A stretch of DNA of 64,000 bases from NCBI RefSeq assembly GCF_009812035.1, contig NZ_VZIZ01000001.1, positions 18,142-82,141 of the forward strand. The letters run 5' to 3'. Positions 1-8,782 of this stretch are shown here, one piece after another. Within the stretch, counting starts at the first letter, position 1. Every line of letters begins with the position of its first letter. The position numbers and the translations under genes are program-made. Origin of the DNA: Psychrobacter nivimaris (GTDB taxonomy: Bacteria > Pseudomonadota > Gammaproteobacteria > Pseudomonadales > Moraxellaceae). Under the pieces are notes generated by a model. The model was not told the DNA's origin. It saw only the letters and a program-made list of their open reading frames with translations, and ran no database searches.

Positions 1-248
1 GCCTTTTCTGATGGGTTGTCATCAAACATACGTGCGCAGAGCAACGTAATCAGCGGACGCATACGTTTGCCGCCAGCATTGATCACGTGTTGCGAGACGC
101 TCATGACGAGTTGTACTTTTGAGTTCAAACTGCCAAACACTTGCTTGTCCATTACCTCAAAATCATTGGCTACAATACTTTGAATATCAGCATAGCTAGG
201 CGTCGATTGAGGGGCAGGCACGGTATTATTTAAAGAGGTACTAGTCAT
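1..248 (-). CDS. ispB: Octaprenyl diphosphate synthase, N-terminal part (cut by the window edge)
   Basis: Only the first 82 codons are inside the window. They start at the ATG at 246-248 and run off the left edge. The translation ends with a GGKRMRP stretch, the conserved GGKR-x-RP substrate-binding motif near the N-terminus of trans-polyprenyl diphosphate synthases. The aspartate-rich DDxxD motifs lie outside. IspB adds isopentenyl units to farnesyl diphosphate to make the ubiquinone side chain. It is transcribed away from rplU, the arrangement also found in E. coli and other gammaproteobacteria, which supports the assignment. The chain length of the product (C40 or otherwise) cannot be judged from this fragment. 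Confidence 0.85.
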   Translation of the reverse strand, partial: MTSTSLNNTVPAPQSTPSYADIQSIVANDFEVMDKQVFGSLNSKVQLVMSVSQHVINAGGKRMRPLITLLCARMFDDNPSEK

Positions 249-817
249 AATAAATAGTCATATTAATAAGAGTAAAGAGAGTTGGTATAACCTTGACTTT
301 ATCTATCTATAGGTAAGGTATTATTTCGCTTATGATAGCATAGCTATCTGCTTAAATTGTTGGTTAAAGTATATAGCACAAGTAGGTCAGGCGTATGATA
401 TATAGGGCTTACTATGCCTATTGAATAGAATAAAAACGATAAGAAATGTCTTGTGTTTTACAGATATATCTTCTAGCTCATTTTAAGCTTATTGGTCACA
501 TAAATGATTCATAAAGGGCTGTAAGTAACTGATTGCATAAGTTATAATGGCCGCTGTTGGGCTTAATCTATCACTTATCATTACTATTTCTCATGTTTAT
601 ATTCGCATTGTCGTTTATCGACTTTCCTTGATGAGCAGCCGTTATAGCCAAATGAGAGATGGTCATTAGTGTAACTACCTTGCAAAAACGAGAGGCGCGG
701 CTTGCTTTTATGAGCAAAAAGCCGTAAAATCTTGCCTTTAATTTTTCCCTGTCGTGTTCGTCGTAAAAGCGTTGGTATAACATCAGCCACGGCACACGGG
801 TTAAACGGAGTCATACA
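249..817. other. Divergent ispB/rplU intergenic region
   Basis: This 569-base stretch separates divergent ispB and rplU. Reading frames here are short and have no ribosome binding site or recognisable product. It must hold the promoters of both genes. A perfect small palindrome, GATAGCATAGCTATC, lies at 334-348. A hairpin (CGGCTTGCT pairing with AGC/AAGCCG) lies at about 698-724, inside what would be the rplU leader. I do not recognise either as a known regulatory element. Confidence 0.6.
543..548 (+). promoter_or_regulatory. Candidate -10 box for rplU-rpmA
   Basis: A TATAAT hexamer lies here with no good -35 at the expected distance. If used, the mRNA would have a leader of about 260 nt before rplU. 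A second weaker TATAAC-like site lies at about 776-781, close to the gene. Inference only. Confidence 0.35.
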
Positions 818-1129
818 ATGTACGCAGTAATCAAAACTGGTGGTAAACAGCACCGTGTAGTCGTCGATGAATTGCTTAAAGTTGAACTACTAAAAGCAGA
901 AAAAGGCGAAACAATCAAATTTGAAGACGTGTTGATGGTTGTTGACGGCGATAACGTCAAAATCGGTCAGCCTGTTGTTGACGGTGCTAGCGTAGAAGTT
1001 GAAGTTGTTGAGCATGGTCGCGGCGAAAAAATCCGTATCATCAAGCACAACCGTCGTAAGCATTATCACAAAGAACAAGGTCACCGCCAATGGTACACCT
1101 TGTTAAAAATCAAAGCGATTAATGCCTAA
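818..1129 (+). CDS. rplU: 50S ribosomal protein L21
   Basis: This 103-residue protein has the usual length for L21. It starts [14 protein letters not shown] and contains the conserved GDGxxVKIGxPxV-like and HxRRKxY-H-KxxGHRQ regions ([17 protein letters not shown] near the C-terminus), all typical of the family. L21 binds 23S rRNA in the large ribosomal subunit. The ATG follows an ACGGAG-type ribosome binding site. rpmA lies 91 bases downstream on the same strand, and the pair ends at one strong terminator, so they are most likely cotranscribed. Confidence 0.97.
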   Translation: MYAVIKTGGKQHRVVVDELLKVELLKAEKGETIKFEDVLMVVDGDNVKIGQPVVDGASVEVEVVEHGRGEKIRIIKHNRRKHYHKEQGHRQWYTLLKIKAINA

Positions 1130-1220
1130 TTATCCATTTAGCAATTATTGCTAAATAGCGCACTAAATGCTTAAGAGTTATCGCATCAGCGATAAGTCAA
1201 ATTAACAAGGAGATTTTCTC

Positions 1221-1478
1221 ATGGCACATAAAAAAGCTGCCGGTTCGAGCCGTAACGGTCGTGATTCAAACCCAAAAATGCTAGGCGTAAAAATCTTTGG
1301 TGGCCAAGCTATCACAGCTGGTAACATCATCGTTCGTCAACGTGGTACAGAATTCCACGCAGGCGAAGGCGTTGGCATGGGTCGTGACCATACTTTATTT
1401 GCACTGAATGACGGTGTTGTAAAGTTTGCGACCAAAGGTAAATTTAACCGTCGTTATGTTACGGTTGAAAACGCATAA
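1221..1478 (+). CDS. rpmA: 50S ribosomal protein L27
   Basis: This 85-residue protein begins [16 protein letters not shown], the classic L27 N-terminus that reaches the peptidyl-transferase centre. It also has the conserved [24 protein letters not shown] core. Length and sequence match the family. An AAGGAGA ribosome binding site precedes the ATG. It is the second gene of the rplU-rpmA pair and is followed by a rho-independent terminator at 1527-1565. Confidence 0.97.
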   Translation: MAHKKAAGSSRNGRDSNPKMLGVKIFGGQAITAGNIIVRQRGTEFHAGEGVGMGRDHTLFALNDGVVKFATKGKFNRRYVTVENA

Positions 1479-1526
1479 TTATCTATTTAGATCGTTTTAT
1501 TCTTTGGATAGAATGATTAGATAATT

Positions 1527-1565
1527 AAAAAAGCCCTTACTGCCTTATGGTAGTAGGGGCTTTTT
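1527..1565 (+). terminator. Rho-independent terminator of rplU-rpmA
   Basis: An A-tract, GCCCTTACTGCC, a TTAT loop, GGTAGTAGGGGC and a T5 tail form a stable hairpin about 50 bases after the rpmA stop. Confidence 0.9.
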
Positions 1566-1566
1566 A

Positions 1567-1889
1567 CGTTTGTGGGGTGATATAAATCAATAGTAATTCT
1601 TCTGAGCGATATTTTTAAAGCCATTATTAGCATAATTACTGTAGCTAATAGTTTTAACTGCAAACTCTTACCGTGTAACTGCATTGGTTACAAGCGTGTA
1701 TGGCAGCCGTAGTAAAGATTGCAAATCATGACTAGGCGCGTAATAAAAAAACTGGCACACTGTTGCCATTGCTGATGGTTACCAGTTTTAGCTCGGTAAA
1801 ATCAGTATTTATAGAAAACAAAAATTTCAATAGAATATTTTATTTTTAGCGACAACTTTAAAGTGATTATGCTTTTTTAGAGAGGATTT
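1567..1889. other. Intergenic region upstream of lolA
   Basis: No gene is supported in this 323-base stretch. It presumably holds the lolA promoter. It also contains a hairpin at 1748-1789 that is terminator-like when read on the minus strand, listed separately. Confidence 0.5.
1748..1789 (-). terminator. Terminator-like hairpin on the minus strand, transcript unknown
   Basis: AAAACTGG at 1748-1755 pairs perfectly with CCAGTTTT at 1782-1789, and an inner CCAT/ATGG pairing shortens the loop. Read on the minus strand the stem ends in a run of seven T, the form of an intrinsic terminator. On the plus strand only four T follow. No minus-strand gene is recognised between here and lolA. Confidence 0.4.
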
Positions 1890-2576
1890 ATGATGAACTT
1901 ATCTACGAAAAAATCAACCAAACAGAAGATGATGAGTGGTGCTTTAGCAGGTATATTAATGACATCGCTAGGTATCGCAGCGCCAATGATGGCATTGACT
2001 CAAACGGCTACTGCAGCTCCTGCTGATAACCTAACAGCTGCTAAACGTTTGAATAAATTGCTGACCAATACCAAGAGTATGACGGCCAATTTTAGCCAAA
2101 CAACTAAAGGCGCGAGTAGTGGTACGTTTACAGGCTCTATGAGTGTTCAACGTCCAAATAACTTCCGCTGGGAAACCAAGTCACCATCAGAGCAGCTTAT
2201 CGTTGCTAATGGGAACTCTATGTGGGTTTATGACAAGGATTTAGAGCAAGCGACTAAGCAGAATGTTGACAGTCAAGTAGGTAATACACCAGCGTTACTA
2301 CTGTCAGGTGATCCAAGCAAGATTGATCAAAACTTTAAAATCACTCAGCCATATGACAACAAGAACTACTATGTACTCTATCCCAAGTCAGACAGTGCAA
2401 GTTTTAAAAGTCTCTCAATAAGCTTTAGTGGTGGCAAACCTGTCATGATGGTATTGAATGACACCTTGGGTCAAACAACTTCTATCAAGTTCAGCGGTAT
2501 TAAGATGAACCCAAGTATTGGTAGCAGTCAGTTTAAATTTACACCACCAAAGGGTGTTGATGTGATTAATCAGTAA
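1890..2576 (+). CDS. lolA: Outer-membrane lipoprotein carrier protein LolA
   Basis: This 228-residue protein has an N-terminal signal peptide: lysine-rich start, hydrophobic LAGILMTSLGIAAPMM, cleavage near TATAAPA. The mature part has the LolA pattern: L-x-x-TKSMTANFSQTT, then a region with RPNNFRWETKSPSEQLIVANGNSMWVYD split by short gaps, and a C-terminal FTPPKGVDVI. LolA carries lipoproteins through the periplasm from LolCDE to LolB. Start: AGAGAGG precedes two consecutive ATG codons (1890 and 1893), and either could be used. It is a single gene with its own leader and a downstream terminator shared with convergent scpB. Confidence 0.93.
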   Translation: MMNLSTKKSTKQKMMSGALAGILMTSLGIAAPMMALTQTATAAPADNLTAAKRLNKLLTNTKSMTANFSQTTKGASSGTFTGSMSVQRPNNFRWETKSPSEQLIVANGNSMWVYDKDLEQATKQNVDSQVGNTPALLLSGDPSKIDQNFKITQPYDNKNYYVLYPKSDSASFKSLSISFSGGKPVMMVLNDTLGQTTSIKFSGIKMNPSIGSSQFKFTPPKGVDVINQ

Positions 2577-2626
2577 TTAACAGATATATTGCTAGGTTTT
2601 GATATCAGTTCAAAATCAGCAACGTA

Positions 2627-2663
2627 ATAAAAAGGATAGATCCTATGCGGTCTGTCCTTTTTT
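2627..2663. terminator. Terminator between lolA and scpB
   Basis: AAAAGGATAGATC pairs with GGTCTGTCCTTTT (wobble pairs included) around a short loop and is followed by T6. It suits lolA. On the opposite strand an A-rich start gives T after the hairpin, so it may also serve scpB. Confidence 0.8.
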
Positions 2664-2696
2664 GTGTGAGTAACTATAGTTTGTTCAGCAGAAATT

Positions 2697-3311
2697 TTAA
2701 GACATGGCTCGTATGGTTTCCATATCTGGCATAGGTGGTAGTTCATCCAGATGGCTTAATCCAAACGCATCTAAAAACTGCGCAGTAGTATGAAGCAATG
2801 CAGGGTGGCCTAGAGTATCTTTAAAGCCTTTCTCCACAATCCATCCTTTATCAAACAGCTGGCGCAGTATATTGCTCGATAATGTTACTCCGCGCACATG
2901 CTCGATATCACTACGCGTCACAGGTTGCTTGTATGCAATGACACTTAGGGTTTCAAGTAGGGCTTGGCTCAGGCGTTCTTGACGCTGCGGAAAAGTACGC
3001 TGAATTAGACTGCTATAGTCATCAGATATCTGTAAGCGATAACCGCTGGCTGTCTCATGTAGCCTAAGCACACCTGTATCTAAGCGTTGTTGCAGCACCT
3101 CTAGGGTTTGATTTAATTCTTTAGTAGATAATGACAAATGTTTCTTTAACGCGTGAGCGGTCAGCGGTGCTTCTGATGCATGCAACAGTACTTCAATACA
3201 TTTACTCAACTCTTCCAAAGAATCATGCTGTGCCTCAACCGATGGAGATGTAGTCATAGTTATTGGTTCTTGGGTCTCGTCATGTTGCTTTGGGTCTTCA
3301 ATATCTACCAT
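2697..3311 (-). CDS. scpB: Segregation and condensation protein B
   Basis: This 204-residue protein has two winged-helix regions typical of ScpB: EVLLHASEAPLTAHALKKHL near residues 40-60, and a C-terminal block with ALLETLSVIAYKQPVTRSDIE and VRGV around residues 115-150. ScpB binds ScpA and the SMC/MukB-type ATPase to form the condensin that organises the chromosome. scpA lies 70 bases upstream on the same strand, the usual pairing. The first about 25 residues are polar and poorly conserved-looking. The ATG has only a weak ribosome binding site, so a start at the internal ATG at 3257 is also possible. Confidence 0.92.
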   Translation of the reverse strand: MVDIEDPKQHDETQEPITMTTSPSVEAQHDSLEELSKCIEVLLHASEAPLTAHALKKHLSLSTKELNQTLEVLQQRLDTGVLRLHETASGYRLQISDDYSSLIQRTFPQRQERLSQALLETLSVIAYKQPVTRSDIEHVRGVTLSSNILRQLFDKGWIVEKGFKDTLGHPALLHTTAQFLDAFGLSHLDELPPMPDMETIRAMS

Positions 3312-3381
3312 CTAAAGTATGCTCTTATTTCAATATTGTGATTTTAATAGAGAGTAGTCTAAGAGACAGTCTTAGAGCCTA

Positions 3382-4335
3382 CTAGGCTAACCACTGTAAT
3401 GTGAGATTTGTGGATTCATTATTCATATTATTCTGATCAGAATTATTGGAAACAGAGTTGACGATACCGCTATCTGTCTCAATATTGACCACACCAACTA
3501 ACTGCCGCTTTATAAGCTCAAGTACGGCGACAAAACTCACGACCACGCCTATTTTACCTTGTGCCTTATCCAGTAGCTCATAAAAGGAGCGCGCCCCATC
3601 TGTACTTAATTGTCTGCTAATACTGGCAATACGATCGGCAAGGGGTACTGCATCAACTTTGATCGTATGCATTTGATAGTTAGGCTGTAACTGCATTTTA
3701 AATAAGCTATCAATCAGCAAGTTAGGTGAGTAGCTTGGCAGTTCCGCATTCATAACGTCTTGACCAGGCATACTAACCATGGCCAAAAACACATCGCGCT
3801 CTAGACGTACTAGATTGTCTAGGCGCTGACTGACCACTTTGATTTGCGCGTACTCTTCGAGGCGTTCGATAAGTTCTGCTTTTGGATCACGCTCGTCGGT
3901 TGGAGTATCAGGGGCAGGCAATAGCAGTTCGGTTTTGATAGCGATGAGCGTTGATGCCATTAACAGATAATCACCTGCTAATTCAAAGTGCTCGGTATCC
4001 AATTCACCGATATAAGCTAAGTACTGTTCAGTGATAGGCAGAATAGGCATTTGGGTCAAATCGACGTTGTTCTTTTTGACCAAATACAATAGAAAATCCA
4101 ATGGACCAGCAAACTGCTCTAACCAAATAGCAAAGGCTTGCGGCGGTACATATAGATCTTCTGGCAAATGCTGTACAGGCGTCTGATAGATACGTAGCGA
4201 CATATCATGGTTGACTGATTTATCATGATCGCTCTGATTGTCCATAGGCTCAGAAGTTGAATCAGCCATAGCAGATAAGGCGGCATTAGACAAAGCCGCC
4301 TGTTTGGTGTTTGGTTCAGTTTGCACGTTTAGCAC
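3382..4335 (-). CDS. scpA: Segregation and condensation protein A
   Basis: A 317-codon frame. The ScpA (kleisin) core begins at about residue 65 with FAIWLEQFAGPLDFLLYLVKK, followed by the family NVDLTQMPILPITEQYLAYI and the LLMASTLIAIKTELLLP helix that binds SMC. The C-terminal winged helix includes VVVSFVAVLELIKRQLV. It bridges SMC heads with ScpB. The frame opens with a GTG. The first about 60 residues are polar and no strong ribosome binding site decides between this GTG and later ATG codons (4269, 4203). trpS ends 48 bases upstream, so trpS-scpA-scpB is probably one transcript. Confidence 0.9.
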   Translation of the reverse strand: MLNVQTEPNTKQAALSNAALSAMADSTSEPMDNQSDHDKSVNHDMSLRIYQTPVQHLPEDLYVPPQAFAIWLEQFAGPLDFLLYLVKKNNVDLTQMPILPITEQYLAYIGELDTEHFELAGDYLLMASTLIAIKTELLLPAPDTPTDERDPKAELIERLEEYAQIKVVSQRLDNLVRLERDVFLAMVSMPGQDVMNAELPSYSPNLLIDSLFKMQLQPNYQMHTIKVDAVPLADRIASISRQLSTDGARSFYELLDKAQGKIGVVVSFVAVLELIKRQLVGVVNIETDSGIVNSVSNNSDQNNMNNESTNLTLQWLA

Positions 4336-4383
4336 CCGCTTTGATCATAAATTGCGTCAGTGAAACGACTATTCCAGCAACGA

Positions 4384-5469
4384 TTATTTAAGCTTAGCAA
4401 GCGGACGGATGCCGATAGCACGGCGAGCTTTGTCTAGTTGCTTACGACTATGACGACGGGCTTTATTCGCACCCATCTGCAAGATTTCTTCCAGCTCTTT
4501 TGGATTGGCCATCAGCTCTTCGTAACGTGCACGGAATGGCGCGATTTCATCATTAATCTTGTCAAACAGGGCTTGCTTAGCGTCGCCCCAGCCAATACCA
4601 GCGGCATAACGCGCACGCATATCAGCAATCTCTTCAGGGGTCGCAAATGCTTTATAAATCTCAAAGATAGCTGAGTCATCTGGATCTTTTGGCTCATCAG
4701 GTAACTGTGAGTTAGTCACGATCTTCATGATGGCTTTATGCATTTGTTTTTCAGGACTGACTTGCGGGTTTGGCTCACCGAAGAGGGGAATCGTATTGCT
4801 ATAGCTCTTACTCATTTTGCGGCCATCAAGCCCAGTAAGCAGCGGTATATCGTTATCAACGACTGCGGACGGTAACGTAAAAAGCGATTTATAACGATGA
4901 TTAAAAGTACCTGCGATATCACGCGCCATCTCGATATGCTGCACTTGGTCACGACCAACAGGCACGTGGGTCGCATTAAACATCAAAATATCAGCCGCCA
5001 TTAGTACGGGATAACCAAACAGACCCATGGTGACACCTTGATCAGGATCGACATCGGCTTTCTCTGTATTGATATCAACGGCTGCTTTATAGGCATGGGC
5101 GCGGTTCATCAAACCTTTGGCACATGAGCAGTTCAAGATCCAAGCAAGTTCTGGAATTTCAGGCACGTCTGACTGACGGTAGAACGTCACACGCTCAGGG
5201 TCTAGACCACAAGCAATCCACGTAGCGGCAATGGCTCTCGTCGATTCATGAATGATAGCAGGGTCATAACAACCAATGATGCCATGGTAGTCTGCCAAAA
5301 AGAAAAACGCTTCATGATCGCTATTTTGAATAGACTCAATCGCTGGACGAATCGCGCCAACATAGTTACCTAAGTGCGGAATACCAGTCGGTTTGATACC
5401 AGTCAGAATACGTTTGGCTTCAGTTGAAGTATCAGAAGTTTGATTGTCAGGAGTACTGTTATTGCTCAT
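4384..5469 (-). CDS. trpS: Tryptophan-tRNA ligase
   Basis: This 361-residue class I aminoacyl-tRNA synthetase charges tRNA-Trp. It shows the HIGH-type motif as PHLGNY (residues 31-36) preceded by TGIKPTG, the KMSKS loop as [10 protein letters not shown] (about residues 217-226), and the TrpS pocket sequence [15 protein letters not shown]. The start ATG follows ACGGA. The first about 18 residues form a polar tail beyond the usual start of the family. It heads a leftward group with scpA and scpB; lpxL lies a further 108 bases upstream. Confidence 0.96.
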   Translation of the reverse strand: MSNNSTPDNQTSDTSTEAKRILTGIKPTGIPHLGNYVGAIRPAIESIQNSDHEAFFFLADYHGIIGCYDPAIIHESTRAIAATWIACGLDPERVTFYRQSDVPEIPELAWILNCSCAKGLMNRAHAYKAAVDINTEKADVDPDQGVTMGLFGYPVLMAADILMFNATHVPVGRDQVQHIEMARDIAGTFNHRYKSLFTLPSAVVDNDIPLLTGLDGRKMSKSYSNTIPLFGEPNPQVSPEKQMHKAIMKIVTNSQLPDEPKDPDDSAIFEIYKAFATPEEIADMRARYAAGIGWGDAKQALFDKINDEIAPFRARYEELMANPKELEEILQMGANKARRHSRKQLDKARRAIGIRPLAKLK

Positions 5470-5577
5470 GGAAAATCCGTTATTTTGTTTATCAAATTAT
5501 TATCAGTGCATAGCTAAACTGCAAATTATTAGACGCAAAGTATAGCAAACTTCACCAATATTTTTGGGAATAAAGGC

Positions 5578-6666
5578 TTACTTATAAATATCGGTACGAC
5601 CGTTTGGCCCATGTTTGAAGCGGCGATGGAACCACATCCACTGAGTGGGATCAATACGAATGAGCCCTTCTAAGACTTCATTGACCCGAGTAGCATCAGC
5701 GACTTCATCTTTACTTGGATAATTGTCTAATTCTGGCGTAATTGTTAAATGATAATGGGGACGTTTACCGCGCGGCAAGTTGTCAGGCGTTTGCCGATAA
5801 GTATGCAGTGCCATGACAGCTGGCGGCTGTGCTTTGCTACCCAGTTTCGCCATGCGACGCGATGCAGTAATCGTTGCGGCTGGCACACCGAAGAATGGCG
5901 CCATGACACCTTGCTTGAGACCATAGTCTTGGTCAGGAGAGTACCAGATGACGTGTCCTGCTTTGATAGAGGTAACTAGGCTACGCATATCACGACTAGA
6001 GATTTGCTTACCAAATATATTGGTACGACCATTATAAATAAACCAGTCTAATAAAGGATTGTTTTGCGTACGATACATACAATCTACAGGGAAAAACTGT
6101 GCACATAATAGGCCGCCCAAATCTAGCATCGTATAATGCGCACCGAGCAGGATAACTGGCCGCTGCTCATTTTGCGCATTAACAATATGCTGTAACCCTG
6201 AGATGGATACAGTTCTAGTAAATATATTGGGTCGGAACCAAGCGCATAATGTTTCAAACACACCAATGCCTTGATTGACAAATACTTGCTTGGCCATTAA
6301 TTCACGTTCAGCTTCAGGCTTCTCTGGAAAAGCCAACTTAAGATTGATTAGCGTATCGCGTCTACGTGAGCCAGCAGCTTTATAAATCAATATACCAAGC
6401 TTACGACCTAGCCAAAACTGCCAACGTAACGGCAGATATATCATCGGTAGCATTATTAAGAATAATAACCAAATGCCCCAATTCTTTGGTAATAAAAACT
6501 GCCACTGAAATGGCTTGTTATCTGCTTGCGCTGTACGCTTATGATTTTGAGTAATCGTCGGTGTGCCAGCAGGTATAGCAGGCGACTTAGCCGATTGTTT
6601 CATGCTAGGCGGCACGCTGCTATTGGCAGATGGCTTGCTAGGGTCGAATTGTTCTGGCGCTTTCAT
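5578..6666 (-). CDS. lpxL: Lipid A biosynthesis lauroyl-type acyltransferase (LpxL/HtrB family)
   Basis: This is a membrane-anchored acyltransferase of about 362 residues with the HxxxxD catalytic motif (GAHYTMLDLGG, His about 176), a hydrophobic segment GIWLLFLIMLPMIYLPL near residues 64-80, and the family motifs YRTQNNPLLD and YSPDQDYG. LpxL-type enzymes add a secondary acyl chain to Kdo2-lipid A at the inner membrane. Start: the open frame reaches 6699, but AGAAGGA sits at the right distance before the ATG at 6666, so I chose that one. The first about 50 residues are polar, Pro/Ser/Lys-rich and longer than in E. coli LpxL. LpxM or another paralog remains possible; the family is firm, the position acylated is not. 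Confidence 0.85.
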   Translation of the reverse strand: MKAPEQFDPSKPSANSSVPPSMKQSAKSPAIPAGTPTITQNHKRTAQADNKPFQWQFLLPKNWGIWLLFLIMLPMIYLPLRWQFWLGRKLGILIYKAAGSRRRDTLINLKLAFPEKPEAERELMAKQVFVNQGIGVFETLCAWFRPNIFTRTVSISGLQHIVNAQNEQRPVILLGAHYTMLDLGGLLCAQFFPVDCMYRTQNNPLLDWFIYNGRTNIFGKQISSRDMRSLVTSIKAGHVIWYSPDQDYGLKQGVMAPFFGVPAATITASRRMAKLGSKAQPPAVMALHTYRQTPDNLPRGKRPHYHLTITPELDNYPSKDEVADATRVNEVLEGLIRIDPTQWMWFHRRFKHGPNGRTDIYK

Positions 6667-6990
6667 AATATCCTTCTGCGGCACGGTTTGAGGCATCATG
6701 GCTAATAATAAAAAGTTACTGATATGATGGGGTAGCGTTTAATGCTTTGCAAGTTAGAATTTCTACAGACGCTCTACTTTGTAGTGTCGAAACAAGGCAC
6801 TCATGTTAATTATCGCTGTAAGACAAAGCTGGTTTGATTAAGACAATTAAAGTGCTATCAGTAGGCATAAAAAAACCTTATAAGCTGTGACCAGCTTATA
6901 AGGTTTTGCAAAACCAGACTCTTATTTAACTTTGCTACTGAAGCTCTGAGAAAAAGACAACAGCAGCAAAAATATAAGAGAGAGTTTTGA
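6667..6990. other. Gap between rpsI and lpxL
   Basis: No gene is supported. The stretch holds the rpsI terminator (6872-6907) and must hold a promoter for lpxL; I see no convincing one. Confidence 0.5.
6872..6907 (-). terminator. Terminator of rplM-rpsI
   Basis: A perfect 16-bp inverted repeat, AAAACCTTATAAGCTG with CAGCTTATAAGGTTTT around a 4-base loop. Read on the minus strand the hairpin ends in T7. It lies about 80 bases after rpsI. Confidence 0.88.
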
Positions 6991-7377
6991 TTAACGTTTT
7001 GAGAACTGTGGACGTTTACGTGCTTTGCGTAGACCCAGTTTCTTACGTTCAACTTGACGTGAATCACGAGTAACAAAACCAGCTGCTTTTAGGGCAGGCT
7101 TCAAAGTTTCGTCAGCTTCGATTAATGCACGTGTGATGCCGTGGCGGATTGCGCCAGCTTGACCACTAATACCACCGCCTGCAACAGTTACATATAAGTC
7201 ATATGCGTTAGCAGAGTCTAGTAGTTCTAATGGCTGACGTACAACCATGCGTGAAGTTTCACGGCTGAAGTATTCGTCAAGTGGCTTACCGTTAACAACG
7301 ATACTACCAGTACCTTTTGATAAAAATACACGAGCAGTAGACGTCTTGCGGCGACCAGTTCCGTAATTGCGTTCCAT
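6991..7377 (-). CDS. rpsI: 30S ribosomal protein S9
   Basis: This 128-residue protein has the family features: [16 protein letters not shown] at the start, [21 protein letters not shown] in the middle, and the basic C-terminal tail [24 protein letters not shown] (split here into its two parts, [14 protein letters not shown] and FSKR), whose last Arg contacts P-site tRNA. It has an AAGGA ribosome binding site and lies 10 bases after rplM. rplM-rpsI is a near-universal operon. Confidence 0.97.
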   Translation of the reverse strand: MERNYGTGRRKTSTARVFLSKGTGSIVVNGKPLDEYFSRETSRMVVRQPLELLDSANAYDLYVTVAGGGISGQAGAIRHGITRALIEADETLKPALKAAGFVTRDSRQVERKKLGLRKARKRPQFSKR

Positions 7378-7387
7378 AAGTATATCC

Positions 7388-7816
7388 TTAGATGTCTAGT
7401 TCTTTAGGTTGCTGTGCAGTATGTGGATGATCAGTACCCGCATAAAGTTTCAGCTTCTTGATCATCGCATAGCCAAGAGGGCCCTTTGGAAGCATACCCT
7501 TAACTGCTTTGTGTAGAACATCTTCAGGCTTATGTGCAAGCAACTTATTGAAGTTGGTTTCTTTAATACCACCTGGGTAGCCACTGTGACGATAGTACTT
7601 TTTGTCTTGTGCTTTTTTACCCGTTACCGTGATTTTGTCAGCATTGATGACAACAATAAAGTCACCAGTATCAACGTGCGGAGTAAAAGAAGGCTTGTGC
7701 TTGCCACGTAAGCGAGTTGCGATTTGAGTGGCTAAGCGACCAAGGGTTTTGCCGTCAGCATCTACGACATACCAGTCATGGGTCACTTCAGCTGGTTTTG
7801 CACTAAGTGTTTTCAT
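7388..7816 (-). CDS. rplM: 50S ribosomal protein L13
   Basis: At 142 residues it matches the L13 family length. It starts [20 protein letters not shown] and has [20 protein letters not shown], the conserved [13 protein letters not shown] and the KMLP-like [13 protein letters not shown]13 is an early assembly protein of the 50S subunit. It has an AAGG ribosome binding site and is first gene of the rplM-rpsI operon, with a strong promoter at 7887-7915. Confidence 0.97.
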   Translation of the reverse strand: MKTLSAKPAEVTHDWYVVDADGKTLGRLATQIATRLRGKHKPSFTPHVDTGDFIVVINADKITVTGKKAQDKKYYRHSGYPGGIKETNFNKLLAHKPEDVLHKAVKGMLPKGPLGYAMIKKLKLYAGTDHPHTAQQPKELDI

Positions 7817-7886
7817 GATAAAACCTTAAAATTAGAATTCGTTGAGAGTTTAGCTGGGAACGGGGCTCTCAAAAAACAGACTGCAC

Positions 7887-7915
7887 ATTATAAGCAGTAG
7901 CGCCTACGCTTGCAA
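7887..7915 (-). promoter_or_regulatory. Sigma-70 promoter of rplM-rpsI
   Basis: On the minus strand TTGCAA (7910-7915), a 17-base spacer and TATAAT (7887-7892) form a near-consensus promoter about 70 bases upstream of the rplM start codon. Confidence 0.75.
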
Positions 7916-8026
7916 GCTGCATTGGGGTTTATTTTCGCCTTATATACATTAAACTGCAGCGTCGGCCAGTTTTTAGCGGTTCTAAACATTTGTAAAATAT
8001 GTTAACGGCTTTCATTAACCCGACAA

Positions 8027-8713
8027 TTATGACGATGATAGACGATAAAGTCCAGCAACAACTTGTCCGACTTTGGTTTGTTTCAAGCATTCAAAAGCGA
8101 TTAGTTGCTGAGTAACGCTCGATTGAGGGTCTAAATTCTCATTTAGTGACGCTTCCAATTGCTTAAGCTGTGCTGCCAAATCTGTATCAGCTTCTAAATA
8201 AATTAGTGTTTTAGTATTTATTAAGGTATTGGTAATAAGCGCAGTCAAAATAGGCTGCCATAAATCCTGAGCATAAGGTGGATCGATAAATACGATGTCA
8301 AAGGGGCGTGCAGTCAGATGCTCTTGACGTAATACTTGCTCAGCAGTGCCAGTGAAGATTTGATAAGCAGCAGCTTCAAGACGTAATTGCTCAGCACTCT
8401 GACGTAGCATGTTGCTTTGTGCTGGATTGATTTCGATAAATGTTGTGTGGGCCGCACCGCGAGATAGCGCTTCAAACCCCAGTACGCCACTGCCAGCACA
8501 GCTATCGAGTACATGGGCATCATGAATGTCAGCGAGTAGCCAGTTAAATAAAGTCTCCCGCAAGCGATCTGGGGTCGGGCGCAGGCCATCTGCATCGATG
8601 AAACTTACAATACGGCGCTTAAACTGACCACCGATAATGCGCACATCACCCGCTGCCGCACTTTTCACTTTACGGTTATTCTTTGGTGCGCGTCCATTTG
8701 AGGCTTTTTTCAT
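8027..8713 (-). CDS. rsmD: 16S rRNA (guanine(966)-N2)-methyltransferase RsmD
   Basis: This 228-residue Rossmann-fold methyltransferase shows RIIGGQFKRRIV at the N-terminus, the RPTPDRLRETLFNWL signature, the SAM-binding VLDSCAGSGVLGFEALSRGA, and the catalytic DPPYAQ (about residues 143-148). All are hallmarks of RsmD, which methylates G966 in helix 31 of 16S rRNA. A basic N-terminal tail of about 20 residues precedes the fold. It follows mrdA on the same strand with a 69-base gap. It is not beside ftsY or coaD here. Confidence 0.93.
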   Translation of the reverse strand: MKKASNGRAPKNNRKVKSAAAGDVRIIGGQFKRRIVSFIDADGLRPTPDRLRETLFNWLLADIHDAHVLDSCAGSGVLGFEALSRGAAHTTFIEINPAQSNMLRQSAEQLRLEAAAYQIFTGTAEQVLRQEHLTARPFDIVFIDPPYAQDLWQPILTALITNTLINTKTLIYLEADTDLAAQLKQLEASLNENLDPQSSVTQQLIAFECLKQTKVGQVVAGLYRLSSS

Positions 8714-8782
8714 TATTGTGTCTCGCTTACCAATTCTTTGCTAGGTTTTGCTTTTTATACTATTAAGTACTCAAACGTCTAG

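Noticed and set aside
698..724. The hairpin in the rplU leader as a ribosomal-protein autoregulatory element
   Set aside because: The structure is small and I cannot match it to a known leader motif; it is mentioned only as a feature of the gap.
571..853. Two overlapping minus-strand frames opposite the rplU leader
   Set aside because: They overlap the start of rplU, have no ribosome binding site, and look like chance frames.
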